A stretch of DNA of 64,000 nucleotides from Cerrena zonata (lineage: Eukaryota > Basidiomycota > Agaricomycetes > Polyporales > Cerrenaceae): contig JASBNA010000001.1 of assembly GCA_038087015.1 (NCBI GenBank), forward strand, positions 806,001 to 870,000, read 5' to 3'. This document shows, one piece after another, positions 26,934 through 40,046 of the stretch (within the stretch, counting starts at the first letter, position 1; the number at the start of each line of letters is the position of its first letter). The notes beneath the pieces were generated by a model. It had not been told where the DNA came from. It did not search any database and worked only from the letters and a program-made list of their open reading frames with translations. The position numbers and the translations under genes are program-made.

Positions 26934-27552
26934 ATGTTTGAAATCGAGTGGGACGCGGTAAGCACTCTGTTGTTAACAGCTCTTGCGAGGTTGCTTACTT
27001 TCTCATGACGTTGTATAGAACCATGACCAGCATAGCCGTCGTCGAAATCCTTACAGAAGCAAAGCTTCTACCATCCACGGATGGGTTACTAAGTTACGCG
27101 GAACGTTGCTGGACAACGAAGCCGTTCGACGACAGGGTATCCGCGAAATGAAAGACGCAAAGCACCTACGGGAGTATCGGAAGCAGCGTAAAGCTCATGA
27201 CAGATCTCGCGGAGGTAGCCATCGCGGATTCTTGTCCTTCTTTACGAGTTCCAAGACTTTGAAGAAGCGTAGGGATCCGTCGCACAACTCCAGAGCGGTC
27301 GTTGTCCACCGAGACAGTTCGCGACACCACCGGAGCCACAAAGGCAAGCAGCCTTTCATGCATTTCCCCCACCGTACCAAACCTTCACACCATGGGAAGG
27401 GCACCATAATACGCGGTTACGTCACCGGTAATAAGGACGCCGTACAGAGAGGCAAGCACATGCAGCATTCTGCTGAAAGTGAAAGGAAACGCGAAAAACG
27501 GAGAAGGGAGAGACGGAGGGATAGGGAGGCTCGAGCGATAAGGCGTAGGTAA
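26934..27552 (+). CDS. Small Arg/Lys-rich protein with CsbD-like repeats, function unknown
   Basis: Two exons: 26934-26957 and 27019-27552, joined by a 61-base GT-AG intron, encode 185 residues. I do not recognise a named family. The sequence starts MFEIEWDANHDQ, then has a block IHGWVTKLRGTLLDNEAVRRQ (residues ~27-47), a basic middle with many His and Arg, a second block IIRGYVTGNKDAVQRGKHMQ, and a C-terminal run dominated by Arg, Glu and Lys ending RAIRRR. The two blocks resemble each other and the G-x-VTGN-x-x-x-x-x-x-G pattern of CsbD-like stress proteins. The high basic content suggests binding to nucleic acid or an acidic surface. It converges with the next gene, 263 bases away. Confidence 0.7.
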
Positions 27553-27815
27553 AGAACCCAGGGCCGGAATATTATTGGGAGATATTCCCTTTATGCGTAC
27601 CTTGCATAAGTTATTGTATTTCTAACTTTCAGCTGCTTGTACTTGTATATGGCTTATGACTTCATAGACGGATGAAATAGATGTGTATATTAGTGCAATT
27701 GTGTGTGGTTTCGTCGAGTGCGGACGAATACAAGAGTTGAAATGCGAGATATGACGTACAAGTAGGGAAACAGGGGTAGTATTGAATGTTACATGTCTGA
27801 GTTCGTAAAAATGAG

Positions 27816-28900
27816 TCATGACACCGTGGAGGTGTGTTTAACAGACATACCTTCCCTGTCTTCACCATCCCCTTCATTGTCCCCTCCAACAGGAGTATCC
27901 ACGATTCGATTTTTTTTGTGCTTGCGTCGTTTGCGTTTCTTTTTGGTGGGAGATGGAGTGTCTGGCAACATTTCTGGCAGGCCTTGTAAATTCAATAAGG
28001 GAATGGCGGGGTTTGACTTCTCTGATGATTGTTTTAGGATAGGATGCTTGATGGATGGGGATGGTTCTGTGTGATTCACGGGCGTTTCTAAAACATATTC
28101 AGCAACGTAGAGGTCTCGTAACATGAGAACAACACCTACGATGGGAAATCGGTGTCGCGTTGTCAACATCGCCGTGATGTTCGGATTGCTGTTCAAGAGT
28201 AGGAACAACCGCCGCCTGCTCGTTAGGCTGGGCATCGAGTTGAGTGTCCACCGTAGTTGCCTTCCTCTTCTTTTTCTTTTTCTTCTTCTTTTCGGGGACA
28301 CCAGCCGGCAGATTGGTCTCCGCCGCCTGCGATGAAGAGTGGAAAGCAGGCTCCGAGGAAGATTGAGTCACAACCGCAATAGATTGATGAGACCCTGAAG
28401 GAATCGGTACTGTAGTAATACTGTTTGATGCAAGAGTACTGGAGGATTTCTTCTTCTTCTTTTCCTTAGGAGCAAATGGATCTAGTTTAGTCTTCTTCTT
28501 GATGATCCTAGAACGACTCTCCTCCTCGTCCTCAGAGACAGGAATATCATGGATCCCATCCTCTTCTCTAGACCTCTTCTTTCCACTCAATTTATTCTTG
28601 AGTTTAACAGATTCATGACCAAGACTTCCTGTCGAAGCGGGGATCGGTGCGCCAACACCTAGTCTGACTATGAGGTCAATGCATTTCTATACGTTATCCA
28701 ATTTTGGCATACCTAGGTGGCCTTCTTAATATTTCTTCTATCTCTTTGTCTCCATTTTTTCTGGAAGTCGAAGACGATGCATTTCCGTAGGTGGGCTTTA
28801 TCCAAGAAGAAACAAGTTCTTTTGTGTGAGCTAGCGACAAATCAATTTGTGCTTGGAGAGCTTCAAGGTCGATGTCTTCCTCAACAGGAATCTCTTCCAT
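27816..28900 (-). CDS. Lysine-rich nuclear-type protein (DUF3245-like, tentative)
   Basis: Three exons. The start MEEIPVEEDIDLEALQAQID (28898-28900) precedes a helical segment SLAHTKELVSSWIKP. An intron then joins RRPP to RLGVGAPIPAS, a pattern that recalls the fungal DUF3245 family (inference from memory). The rest is low complexity: KKRSREED, an acidic SEDEEESRS patch, repeated lysine runs (EKKKKKS, KKKKKKKKR, TKKKRKRRKHKK) and serine-rich linkers, ending KHTSTVS at TGA 27816-27818. The lysine runs look like nuclear or nucleolar targeting signals. The function is unknown. The last intron starts GTAGGT and leaves the frame intact. Confidence 0.7.
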
Positions 28901-29972
28901 GATGCATGAACAATGATAGTGACTGGACCAAAGGAATAAATTGGACTCTTTTCGAGTTGACGGTTCGGAAGGAAATAGATTGGGCGTTAATTCGTACATT
29001 ACATTTACACCCACAACAGTCACTTTGGAGACGGACAGTGTTGAATCGGTAGCGGCGCCTCAAGGGCGCCAGTTCCCGACTCCTTTGTGTGCAGAGAGTG
29101 TGGGATTACATGTTAATGTACAGAAATAGCGAATGTATAGTACAGGGATAGTAGTACAGAGTGGTACAAATGGAGGCATGTTGTGAAACTGCAAAGGGAG
29201 GAGGGGAGGAACATATACAGCGTGTATAGTAGTCATGCAAGGCTCGGAAAGTAATATAAGTACAAAGCCTCACGGTGTAAACTTTATGGAAAGAGGAGCT
29301 GGAGTGTAGTTGATCAGTCATCGGTGGACATTCAGCCCTCACTGTCATCTGCCTTCTTGGTACTCATCAAGATACTGGCAAACAGAATAAAACATCAGTA
29401 TGGTGGTCTCAATACTCGAGACAGAAGGGGTAGTATTGAGATGGAGGCTTACTAAGACAGAAATAATGGATCATTAACACCAAAGAAAAGAAACATGTAA
29501 AACTTACCAATATCGGTGAAAGACAACACTGAATACAGAGGGAAGAAGATATCTGAGAATATGCTCCTAATAATGACTGCGAGCTTGATATCAGAGCGGT
29601 AATGTGAGCTTTCAGGTGAGGGGAGCGAGGTTTGACTTGGGATGAACAATATATTATTGTATGGTAGGTGCAAGAGTGAATAGAGAGCGGGTCCGAGTCT
29701 GGGCGACGATTGCGCAGTCGTTTGTTCCGCGCCACCATCAGTCATGAGATCACAGCTCGGACTCTCGGAGTCGCTAACACCGTTAATCAGCATACAAAAT
29801 TATTGTAAGTGTGGGATATTGAAAACGCGATTTCTAGTCTTTTGCAACTTTCGTCCCCTACAGACTCCCTACTCCTCGCTTCACTCGGAGTCGGGAATCT
29901 ACACTCATTGACTTCGATACTCTCTCATTTGCATAGTATTACAAACACTCTCTATAAAGAACCATCCGGAAT
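28901..29972. other. Intergenic region with one weak minus-strand open frame
   Basis: About 1.07 kb between two divergent genes. A minus-strand frame at 29452-29793 encodes 113 residues with a hydrophobic segment (IKLAVIIRSIFSDIFFPLYS) that could be a membrane helix, and a possible donor GTAAGT follows DIG. A downstream exon up to about 29341 would be needed, but no convincing family or clean end was found. I therefore do not call it a gene. The region must also contain the promoters of its neighbours. Confidence 0.35.
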
Positions 29973-31265
29973 ATGGCACCTTCATCGAAGCGCAAATGGA
30001 ATGAAGTCGACGACGACGACGACGAGCCCTCTCTCGGCCGTCAAGTGCTGCCAGTTGCGAACCTTCCCCGTGATTTCGATGGGGTCCCTGAAGATGGTTT
30101 GCAATACCTATTCACAGTCCGGTATAAATTCTTATCATCTCCCTTTTCACGATCACGCACTAAAACTTATTACTAGACGCGATGCTGAACTACTTCCCCG
30201 TACAACTAGGGTACCAAATCCTTATGAAATCCAAGAGAAACCTGCATCTCCTGTGAGAGGAGGTGAGACGGTATCAGTAGCTCAGGGCTATATCCCCTCT
30301 CAGGAATGGCAGGACACTTTCCTTCGACATTTCAAATACTTCCGACAAGTATGTCTAGACTCAGCAACCCTCACAGTATATTCACTTTCTTGATGTTTAT
30401 CCATAGAACAGGCTTCAGCCAACAAACCAGCCCCCTACCCCTGGGCACTCGGGAAAGGTTGTACCCGATAAGAAAGATCGTGATGCTTGGTGGGCCTTCG
30501 TTTCTGGAGAGCCAGACGCGATATGGAACCCTCCAAAGAAACCAAAAGTAGCCAAAACCCTGAAACCTAGAGGTAGCAGAGGGATGCGCGGTTTCTCAGA
30601 GGATATACCCTACGATGACGTGCAAGTGGCCACTACGTCGAGTCAGACATGGTCCGTGAATGACGTGGGTGAAGTTGAACTAGTCAAAATAGAGCAAACG
30701 TCACCAGAAGTTCCTGCGTTCAATGCAGCAACAGAGGATCCAAGAACTGAATCCCCTCTCGGGCCTGCTGACTCCACCCCTACGACTGCGAAAGTGATGC
30801 AGAGGGAGCCCACACCTTCCTTACTTCGAGGGATTGATCATGTGAGTAATCCGTTTCATTATCGCGTTGCAATCGCCTGACCGAGCTTACTAGCGCTACT
30901 CTCTGCATCTACTGATGTACTTCACACATTGGATCAACCTACGTTTGGAGCAGCCCCACCCTCGAGTATCTAATATTACAGAAACGCATGCTCGATGGAT
31001 GTTCTCCCTCTTGTCACGAGTCGAGGATTACGTGTCCGCAGACGAAATGAGCCTGTTACGCAGTCTCGCTCGTGCGTGTATGGCCCTATTGAAAGAAAGG
31101 CTACAGCATCGCCTAGCTGAAGACCCTTCAGATTTGGATGATCGAATAATCAGCGAGAGCTCCTGTTGGATGATCATAATTGCTGTCATTGGGCTATGGG
31201 CACAACGGGATTTATGGATGGATGTGGAGAGCATGTTATCGGAGATACAACCTAGAGTTTCGTAA
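29973..31265 (+). CDS. Gemin2 / SIP1-like SMN-complex protein
   Basis: Likely Gemin2 orthologue (S. pombe Yip11), which holds Sm proteins for assembly onto spliceosomal snRNAs. Four exons. The start MAPSSKRKWNEVDDDDDEPS contains five GAC repeats. The conserved Gemin2 N-terminal block follows: ARQ-type LPVANLPRDFDGVPEDGLQYLFTVR in two pieces across an intron, then EWQDTFLRHFKYFRQ. A middle low-complexity stretch is rich in Pro, Ser and Thr. The C-terminal helical domain reads TETHARWMFSLLSRVEDYVS, then ESSCWMIIIAVIGLWAQRDLW, the typical ending of the family. The stop is TAA 31263-31265. Splice joins are clean. S. cerevisiae has only a remote counterpart (Brr1), so retention fits an intron-rich basidiomycete. 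Confidence 0.75.
30009..30023. repeat. (GAC)5 microsatellite in the Gemin2-like gene
   Basis: Five GAC units encode a run of aspartates near the N-terminus. Such runs can change length between strains. Confidence 0.7.
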
Positions 31266-31477
31266 ATCGAGGGGGGCACCATGATTCGCTGTAAGTACTG
31301 CAGTGTAACTCAGAATATTTTGGTGACTAAAGTATATACAGCCGCTCCATACTAGGCAAACTATTACGCAAGATCGTTATACTCTAAAAACAACTGTCTG
31401 CACGTGCCAGTGAGTGCCCATGTACGAATGGAGTACTGTTATGTGCTGTCCTAAAGAACCTCATCAGAGCTTGACTT

Positions 31478-32542
31478 TCAGACCATTTGGCAAGTGCCTT
31501 TTGGTTCCCGGACCATCTTCATAGTCTGCGGTCAGTGCCACGACTAAGAAATGCATCAGTATATACTCACTATCGCGATTGGAACGGGCTGTTCTTGCCA
31601 GAGCGGATTACTATCTCCTACAAAGATAGTCGTGACAGTTCGAAATCCCAAGGAATTGTAAAACCTGGTATTTTCTTCGACATTGCTCGAGACAAGCCAT
31701 ACTCCTCGTGATTCAAGGTCACTCTAGAGGCATCAGTTTGGGGTCAGTCAACAACATAGGTACGCGTGTCACTGTCCAAACCTTGTCAATGAGAACCTTC
31801 ACTAGTGCGGACCCATAACCACGATGTTGTCTTATACAAATTGTCGCGACGATATCTAACTGGAGCATCCATTTTCTCTTTTCACCAAGGACTTGACGTG
31901 ATGCTATATCTATCTTTTGCATGATTTCGAAATGCCGCTTTTTTGGACAAGTTAGCTAGTGAGTACCGGACAAGGTAAGTTCTGGCATAACCTACCATAG
32001 TCTGTTCCCATGAATTAATAAGCAATTGAGAGACATAGATCAAATAGAGGAGAGCGTCCATCAATTCGCCCGTGGGATCAGTGCTACGTCAATTTCAGTC
32101 ATGACACACAGGCTGTCCGTGAAGTGAAGGCCAAACTTATTACCCAAGGACTGCATTGCCGCCTTCTATTGACCATGCCCTTTGGTACCGAAGGAAATAG
32201 CACCATAGAGCGAAAAAGGATAGCCGACGCCATGCTTTCTGTACCACTCGGAATCCCCTCTGCTTAATCTCAAGTCACCATTCTATACGATTTCATTGAG
32301 ATATGTTAAGATTACTCACGTCTTTGCCCCACAGGTAACAACACAGTGGATCATCTAACGATGCTTCCATACACGTTTCCGCTGCCTCAAATATGTGAGC
32401 TACAGTTTAGTGAGCGATCATATAATTTTTGATTGAGCGAATGCAATTCCTGACCTCGTTCCATCAGTGTGGGAGATGTATCCACTTCCTGAACATTGTC
32501 TCCCGGTAGGTTCTTTTCTAGACTCGAATCAAGAGCAAACAT
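31478..32542 (-). CDS. GNAT acetyltransferase, tandem copy A
   Basis: Predicted GCN5-related N-acetyltransferase. Hand-splicing gives seven or eight short exons. The start MFALDSSLEKNLPGDN (32540-32542) precedes AHIFEAAETCMEASLDDP, then RVVQKAWRRLSFFALWCYF. The acetyl-CoA binding motif A lies in IVATICIRQHRGYGSALVK, with the Q/R-x-x-G-x-G loop as RQHRGYG. The C-terminal strand reads WLVSSNVEENTRFYNSLGFR, with the Asn-x-x-x-x-Phe-Tyr pattern of GNATs, followed by TIFVGDSNPLWQEQPVPI. It ends MVREPKGTCQMV at TGA 31478-31480. All junctions are in phase. The acceptor substrate is not readable. It is about 410 bases from its paralogue copy B. Confidence 0.8.
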
Positions 32543-32955
32543 GGTGGTATGACAGTATCGTTGAAGAACAACCTCCTAGTGATCTTCACCGTCGCTTTCA
32601 AAGAAACGTGTCCTGACGCTCAAATAGTTCTGCACAACCAGGTCAAAGATCACTCACGTCTTGCGAGTATCAGAAAATCGGAGCATGATTCACACCGACG
32701 AATCGTCATGAAAGTTCGCCTCGTACTCGCCAAATGGATGGCACTGCATTGCAGATCTCTACTTACTAGCCTTAGCTCGTGCCCATTCATTCACCTTCGA
32801 CTTGTAGCATTTTGTAGATGGACCAACAAAGTGTTTTCACTGTCTTGAATAGCCCATCAGAAGATACACGAACGTGGTACTCTCAATGACGTCCACCCGG
32901 AGGCCTATTGTCTTACGGTCTTGTCTTCCCTTCGATAATCTTCTCGAACCATGTA
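32543..32955. other. Spacer between the two GNAT genes
   Basis: 413 bases holding the promoter of copy A and the 3' UTR of copy B. No coding feature is supported. Confidence 0.5.
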
Positions 32956-34111
32956 TCAAACATCGGCACCCTTCGGTTCTCGCACCATCTATTTACAAGA
33001 GGCAAGACATCAACCTCTCATACGCAGAAGAACAAGGTTACGACTCGAACTCACAATAGCCACAGGAACTGGCGGTTCATGCCAATCGGGATCGTCGCCA
33101 AGGAAAATCGTAGCAACAGTTTGAAAACCCAAGGAATTGTAGAACCCAGTGTTCGCTTTGACGTTACTAGAGATTAGCATCGTTGTGCGTCCTTCCGAGT
33201 CAGCCTACGGAGGGGAAATAATAATGTCAGCCCGTGTATGGTTAGCCGAGGCGTTGTGGAGGGCTTCGTTACCTTGGCATTCAGAATCTTCACCAAAGCT
33301 GTTCCATAACCATGCCCTTGCTTGGATGGTGTAGTAGCGATGGTGTTAAGAACCAACATCGTGGCCGTCCTGTCACCAATTTCTCGTTTCATCGCTTCTT
33401 CAATCTTGTTTCCGAATTCTTGATATCGCTATTGACTTCAATAGGTTACTAGTGCCTGCATTTAATGGATACGAATTATACCTTGTTTTGCTGTTTGGTA
33501 TTGAAGAATTTCGGGGAACGATAGATGATATTGAAAACGAAGTCCACAATTCTCTCAGAAGGGCTAGGTCGTGTAGCATTGTCTGTGCTATTCAAGAACA
33601 GGACAGAGTGAGTGGTTTGCAACATGTAATTTCAAAGTAATCCAGGAACTTACTATCCTAAGTTTGCCAGACCGTTACTAATAGTCCAAGCTTTCCCCTT
33701 GTAAATGAAATTAATCCACAACGCTGTATAGGTGAACCGACGCCAAAGCGTTCTTAGTCTGCTATTCCTATTGTCCTATAGCGACCGTTTGTCAAGTAAA
33801 AGCCAACATAGGTGGTGCCACTAGTAACAGAAGGTCTCAGGCTTACTGGAGTACTATTTACATAGTGAAACACTGGATCGCCTCCAACCAATGTCTCTAT
33901 GTTTGTGGTCGCTGCACGAGATACATCCGCTATTCGCGCATGCCAATGAGTCAGACATATATGTTCGACGTAGACATGTGCTTTCTCGAACCAGTGGCAT
34001 GGGTGATTTACCTAGTCTCATTGGCCGCGGTTCTGCCACATCTCGTTCTCTCCCGCTCTTGAACCAAACCTTCTCATCTCGTGAGACATTTCCGAATGGG
34101 GATGAAGCCAT
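32956..34111 (-). CDS. GNAT acetyltransferase, tandem copy B
   Basis: Paralogue of copy A in the same orientation. The start MASSPFGNVSRDEKVWFKSG (34109-34111) runs to PMRL and splices to ADVSRAATTNIETLVGGDPV, parallel to copy A. After VNSTP an intron ends in CTATAG, and the next exon reads DNRNSRLRTLWRRFTYTALW. This keeps the phase and the length equal to copy A. Motif A is TIATTPSKQGHGYGTALVK, with the loop KQGHGYG. The C-terminal part is MLISSNVKANTGFYNSLGFQ, TIFLGDDPDWHEPPVPV, then MVREPKGADV at TGA 32956-32958. Copies A and B share intron positions and the final MVREPKG motif but are clearly diverged. The substrate is unknown; similar basidiomycete genes are often multicopy. Confidence 0.8.
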
Positions 34112-37100
34112 CAGTTGTTGTTCAGGTCTTTCAAAGGCTTCAACAAACTAGCTTGCATTTCGTTTTAGAGAGCTACTTCACCTTCAAATACTACTCAGGT
34201 CCTCAAATGGGTGTTAAGGGTCAAGTTGCGTTACCGTTTACGTTGACGCATTTCCCCCCAGGGTACTGTCCGCTGATGGATATGAGCGGGTGAGCCATGT
34301 GATAGATCCGATTCCAGCTCGGTGTTTATTCATATCTCCATAATTTCCCAGCTGGATGGTATGCATACATACTTGAGGATGTTTATCAGAAAATGTAAAT
34401 CGAGCAGGGAATAATGTAGAAAGTAAGCACGACCGTTTCAAATCATCTTTCCATACAGATCCAACGAATTGCACCATATCATCGAATTCATAATGATGAC
34501 CCCACGCTCATTGAAACGTCCGTGGTAGGCACAAATCCCACGAGTTCCATACAACGAGCCCGTATACTGGGTAAAAGCGAGCAAAACTCTGCTTTAATGT
34601 GCCTAGATCTGCTAATTCCCTTTTTAATATAAAATCAGCAACCCAAAAGCATCACAAAATGTAACACACTAAAATCCACTTACGAGATCCTCCATACTCG
34701 TCCCATACGCAATACACAAGTCGTTAGCCCATCACGATGACGACGACGAACATCATACCCACACCCAGGTCGGACTGTCATCGCCGAGACCAGGGTCAAC
34801 GTTCAATATGATGGCCAAGGATCGGAGTGTTGGGTCGGACTGTAAAAAAAGGTTAAAGACGGCTGGGTTACCCCGCGTTTCCCGAAAAAATTGAATGCTG
34901 TCTGGGGGACGTCGGAATTGTACGGCGGATAGGTGGTGAAGGGAATGGCTGTGACTAGGGAATGAGGTTATGAGGTAAGAGGTGGGTGGTTGTGAAGATT
35001 GTTGTCATAGGCTTAGTAGATCAGGGTTTGATTTTATTTTCCTATGGATCCATAATCCATGTGTTCAGTACGTAGGACGATGTAAGACGACATGGCACTC
35101 ACGTTCATGACATATCCAAAGCGCACTACTCCGAAGGGTCAACATCTCCGCTGCCTCCATTCTAACATGTTATGGCCAACGGTCAGATCCTGCCTGCAAT
35201 GAAGGCGCACTGAGGCGCTCGACTGACGTTATGTGCATATACACGATGATTCAGCTCGAGTGCCTATGTCATAAGCGAAGGAGGCTTATCCCGGCTTTGG
35301 CCTTTCTGAAGTGCCATTGAGGGTGCGGAAAGAGTGGTTCGAATATAGGTGAGTAGGGTTTAAAGAAGTCCTTGGCATACAATAGCGAGACAGAGAGGAT
35401 ATACCAACCACCTAAAAGGTGATAAGAATCCAATTCGAAGTACCTTTATAGTCAAATGGATAGTGTTAAGGTTGAAGGGTACCACCTTGACGCGACAGTA
35501 AGGCCTGGCGTATCCAGACCTTGCGATCACGCCAAGGAGGTTCTGTTCTTCAAGCCCATCGGAGGTAGGATCTTCGTCATCGATGAGCCTGGTGCGTTCC
35601 TTTCTATTTTCTGAAACCTTGGAGTAAAGTTGGGTTATTGCGAGACTGGACCATGTGGATGCGAAACCGCCGTGAAGCCGTTTCTCCGATTCAAGGTTAT
35701 GGAGATGGACTGGGGTGAGTCATGTATGCATAGTGCGGAAGAGAAGAAGATTGTTGCGGTTAAGGTGTATACTGTGATGTTACTTGTACCCCGGGTTCGG
35801 ACGTATTTCAATGACCTGTGAGGTCATAAGCCGAGTATACAAGGTTAAAAAACAAATGATACCGATAGCGTATTATTTTAGAAAGCGGAAGCGATTGTAT
35901 GCAGTCCGTGGTAGGTTAAACGGGGATAATGGGAGGCTTCTCCTGCATGGTTGTTTCGGATCGATATGTAGCGAAGCTCAAGGTTTCACCGATGATCGAT
36001 GATTATCTGTGATAGGAAATGCGTCGCTAATTCGAACATTCACCTTGCTCGAATGTCAAGAGAAACGAATATAGCAAAATGCGATTGTAGACTCCTGGCC
36101 CTAGGATGACAGGCCCACCAGGTACGACAGCTATCTTCGACATATAGCAAGCCAGGTACCGAAGCACTGTTAGGCAGAACCAAGATGCCCTTGAATCCCG
36201 ACAAGGAAGCACAGGTTCGGGGTGGCTGTAGGTCACCGCGAAAAGATATAACCATTGTATTCCGCTTGATACGGAACGCGTCTGCAGCTTCGAGGCTCGA
36301 GCGTGGCTGATCGTTAAGCTTTATCGCTATATGAGCGCATGAAGAGTGAAAATGAGGTGAGCAGGGTAAGGCTGAGAGGGGCTAAGTAAACTTGTCCGAC
36401 ACCGGTGCTAGCGAGGACTACTTATCGCGTTGTTTATGCGTGTACCGGTGCGATAGGAAATAAAGTCCTGAGTGTATCACAGTGGAATGCTAAGGCGGCG
36501 TTGCATCAGGGTTTATGTTCAATGTGAATTATGGAGGTCAGACATTTGCGTTTGGGATGTAAAGAGGTGGTTGTTGGGTGGTTCAGAAGCACAGAAGCAT
36601 TGTTACGGAAACCATCTGTGAGGTGTATGTATATGAGAGTGATTTTGACTGTAATGACGCTGTACCGCCCAAGGTTTGACGGGGTGTCAGAAGAGGGATT
36701 GACGCGTCTAGTGAACGCGTCGCAATCAAACAACGCCGTGATTGCATGAGACTAGCACAGATTCGTTGCTGATAGAGGAGAGTTAAAACCGCTCGGGAGG
36801 AGTTAGCCGCATTCGGCGGCGTGAATAATTAAATTGGGATGGTGGACCATTCTCGAAGAGGATAGGGGAGGAAGACAGGGCGAGCGAGGGACATGTCTTC
36901 GAGGGTGTTGTGCTTTCCTGTTTAGCAGAGGCAGACAGTGGACGGGCAGCAGGTTGCCCAAACGGAGAAAGAAGACCGCTGGGAGTGGCGGCAGGGGAGG
37001 CCGAGGAAGAGGAGGGATCGGTGTATGGGCGGAGAGTTGACAGACTGGCCGGGACGCGAAAAGACGTCGCCTCGCTGGTCGCCGCTTGTGGCTGCACAGC

Positions 37101-37237
37101 TCCCCACGTTTCTCTCCCTATTTCTACCACCATCCACACTCCTTCAAGCTCCCCACCTTCGCCCTTTTCGCACCCGCCGGTCTTACCCATTTCTTTCCTC
37201 TCTTACGAACTCTAGTTCTCTTTAATTTCACGCGACA
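34112..37237. other. Gene-poor stretch upstream of the GPI protein
   Basis: About 3.1 kb with no confident gene. One plus-strand frame at 35456-35602 starts MDSVKVEGYHLDATVRPGVS and could splice to a second frame running to 35821 (GYCETGPCGCETAVKPFLRF), but the implied intron would be only about 33 bases, shorter than its neighbours, so I do not call it. Other frames look random. The last 100 bases before 37238 are strongly pyrimidine-rich and probably form the promoter and leader of the next gene. Confidence 0.45.
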
Positions 37238-37986
37238 ATGTTCCGTTTCTCCGCCGCTGCTTTGCTTGCTCTCGCTGCCTCCGCGGTAGCCTACCAAGTC
37301 ACCAAGCCCGAGAACGGCTCTACCTGGGACCCCAACGAAGCCCAAATCATTGCCTGGAACAAGGTCTCCACTGACCCTTCCACTTTCGCCATCACTCTCG
37401 TCCACCAGGTAAGCAAAGAATGCATTCAACCAACTCGGTCGAGGCAAACCTAACATTACCTTGCAGGCGTCTCAACCCAACACCCGTACCCTGTTGTTGG
37501 ACAACGTCGATGGTGGCTCCGGCTCCGTCACCGTCAACCCCCCTAACGGTGGCTGGCCTTCAGGCACTGCATACCAGATCAACTTTGTTCAGGACTCGAG
37601 CCACCTCGACTCCCTCCTCGCTCAGTCCCAGCAGTTCGACATCAAGGCCAGTACCGGCTCATCTAGCAGCAGTTCTTCCTCATCGGCCTCTTCCAGCAGT
37701 GCCAGTTCCGCCTCTCGCTCGGTAAGCTCTGGCTCGTCTCCGCGTAAGTCTCTTTCCCTTTCCATTCCTTCTTCGCTTCCATGAGACTTACTGCCCCTAA
37801 TTTCTGCTTCTTAGCACTTCCCTTTCTAACTCTGCATCCGGAACTGGCACTGGAACCGCTACTTCTAACGACCTCAACCCTACCACCACCGACTCCCCTA
37901 CCGGAAACAACAACGGTGCTTCTGGTCTCGGTGTTCAGGCTGGCTTGTTCGGTCTCGTCGCGTTGGTTGGCGCCCTCGTCGCCTAA
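37238..37986 (+). CDS. GPI-anchored Ser-rich cell-surface protein (Kre9/Knh1-like N-terminal domain)
   Basis: Secreted, cell-wall or plasma-membrane protein. The start MFRFSAAALLALAASAVAYQ is a clear signal peptide. The mature part contains an Ig-like domain of the Ser-Thr-rich membrane-anchored type: VTKPENGSTWDPNEAQIIAW, with the typical YQINFVQDSSHLDSLLAQS further on. A serine-rich linker follows, and the C-terminus reads GLGVQAGLFGLVALVGALVA at TAA 37984-37986, a good GPI attachment tail. The final exon joins in the right frame only if the donor is the weak GTCTCC or if one base is missing at 37815; with the strong GTAAGT donor the hydrophobic tail is lost. Family knowledge: yeast Kre9/Knh1 act in beta-1,6-glucan synthesis, but most basidiomycete members are uncharacterised. 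Confidence 0.75.
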
Positions 37987-38431
37987 AGAGACTTTTCATT
38001 TCTAGAATATACCCTGTAGAGGGAAACGTTTACCGTTGGAGTAGTCGAGTCTTCCTCTGTGGACTTCTGTCTGGTTGATTTAATGGACTACGATCTCCGT
38101 AGCGTATTACTTTCCACAGTCTTTCGTTTACCTCCCCATTACAGTAGTTTTGTCACGTAACTAAGTCTCGGTATGGCCTGATATTCTCTTTTCCCTCATG
38201 AACGGATACTTGTCGTACTGTATTTATCGTAGTTCGGCACACTTCGTAGGGACTCGAAGTATTATGCCCAAAAATGGCGTTTGTTTTGGCTCCGATCACC
38301 TTGCGTGCGTCAACTTATATGTTCTCAATCGAACTTCGCTTTATCAGCTTCTTTTCATACAACACCCCATTATTAATTTCGCTTGAGGACCGCATACAAC
38401 CACCAGCTTAGTACCTCGAATATCCTAGAAC
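37987..38431. other. Intergenic region between the GPI protein and the QPRTase
   Basis: 445 bases, T-rich in the first half (3' UTR-like). No gene is supported. It contains the promoter of the QPRTase gene. Confidence 0.5.
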
Positions 38432-39947
<1,516 letters not shown>

Positions 39948-40046
39948 AGATGAAACTCTAATATGGGTATATAGCAATTGAACGTGTAAATTTAGACAAA
40001 TGTAGCATCCAATGACTTGTTCATACCTCCAAGAAACATTCTTGGC

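Noticed and set aside
29452..29793. Minus-strand frame with a possible membrane helix
   Set aside because: A downstream exon is needed and none fits a known family; evidence too weak.
33770..33880. Apparent frame break in GNAT copy B after VNSTP
   Set aside because: Using the acceptor CTATAG gives DNRNSRLRTLW in phase and with the same length as copy A.
35456..35821. Possible two-exon small gene starting MDSVKVEGYHLD
   Set aside because: The required intron would be about 33 bases, shorter than the introns around it, and no homologue is recognised.
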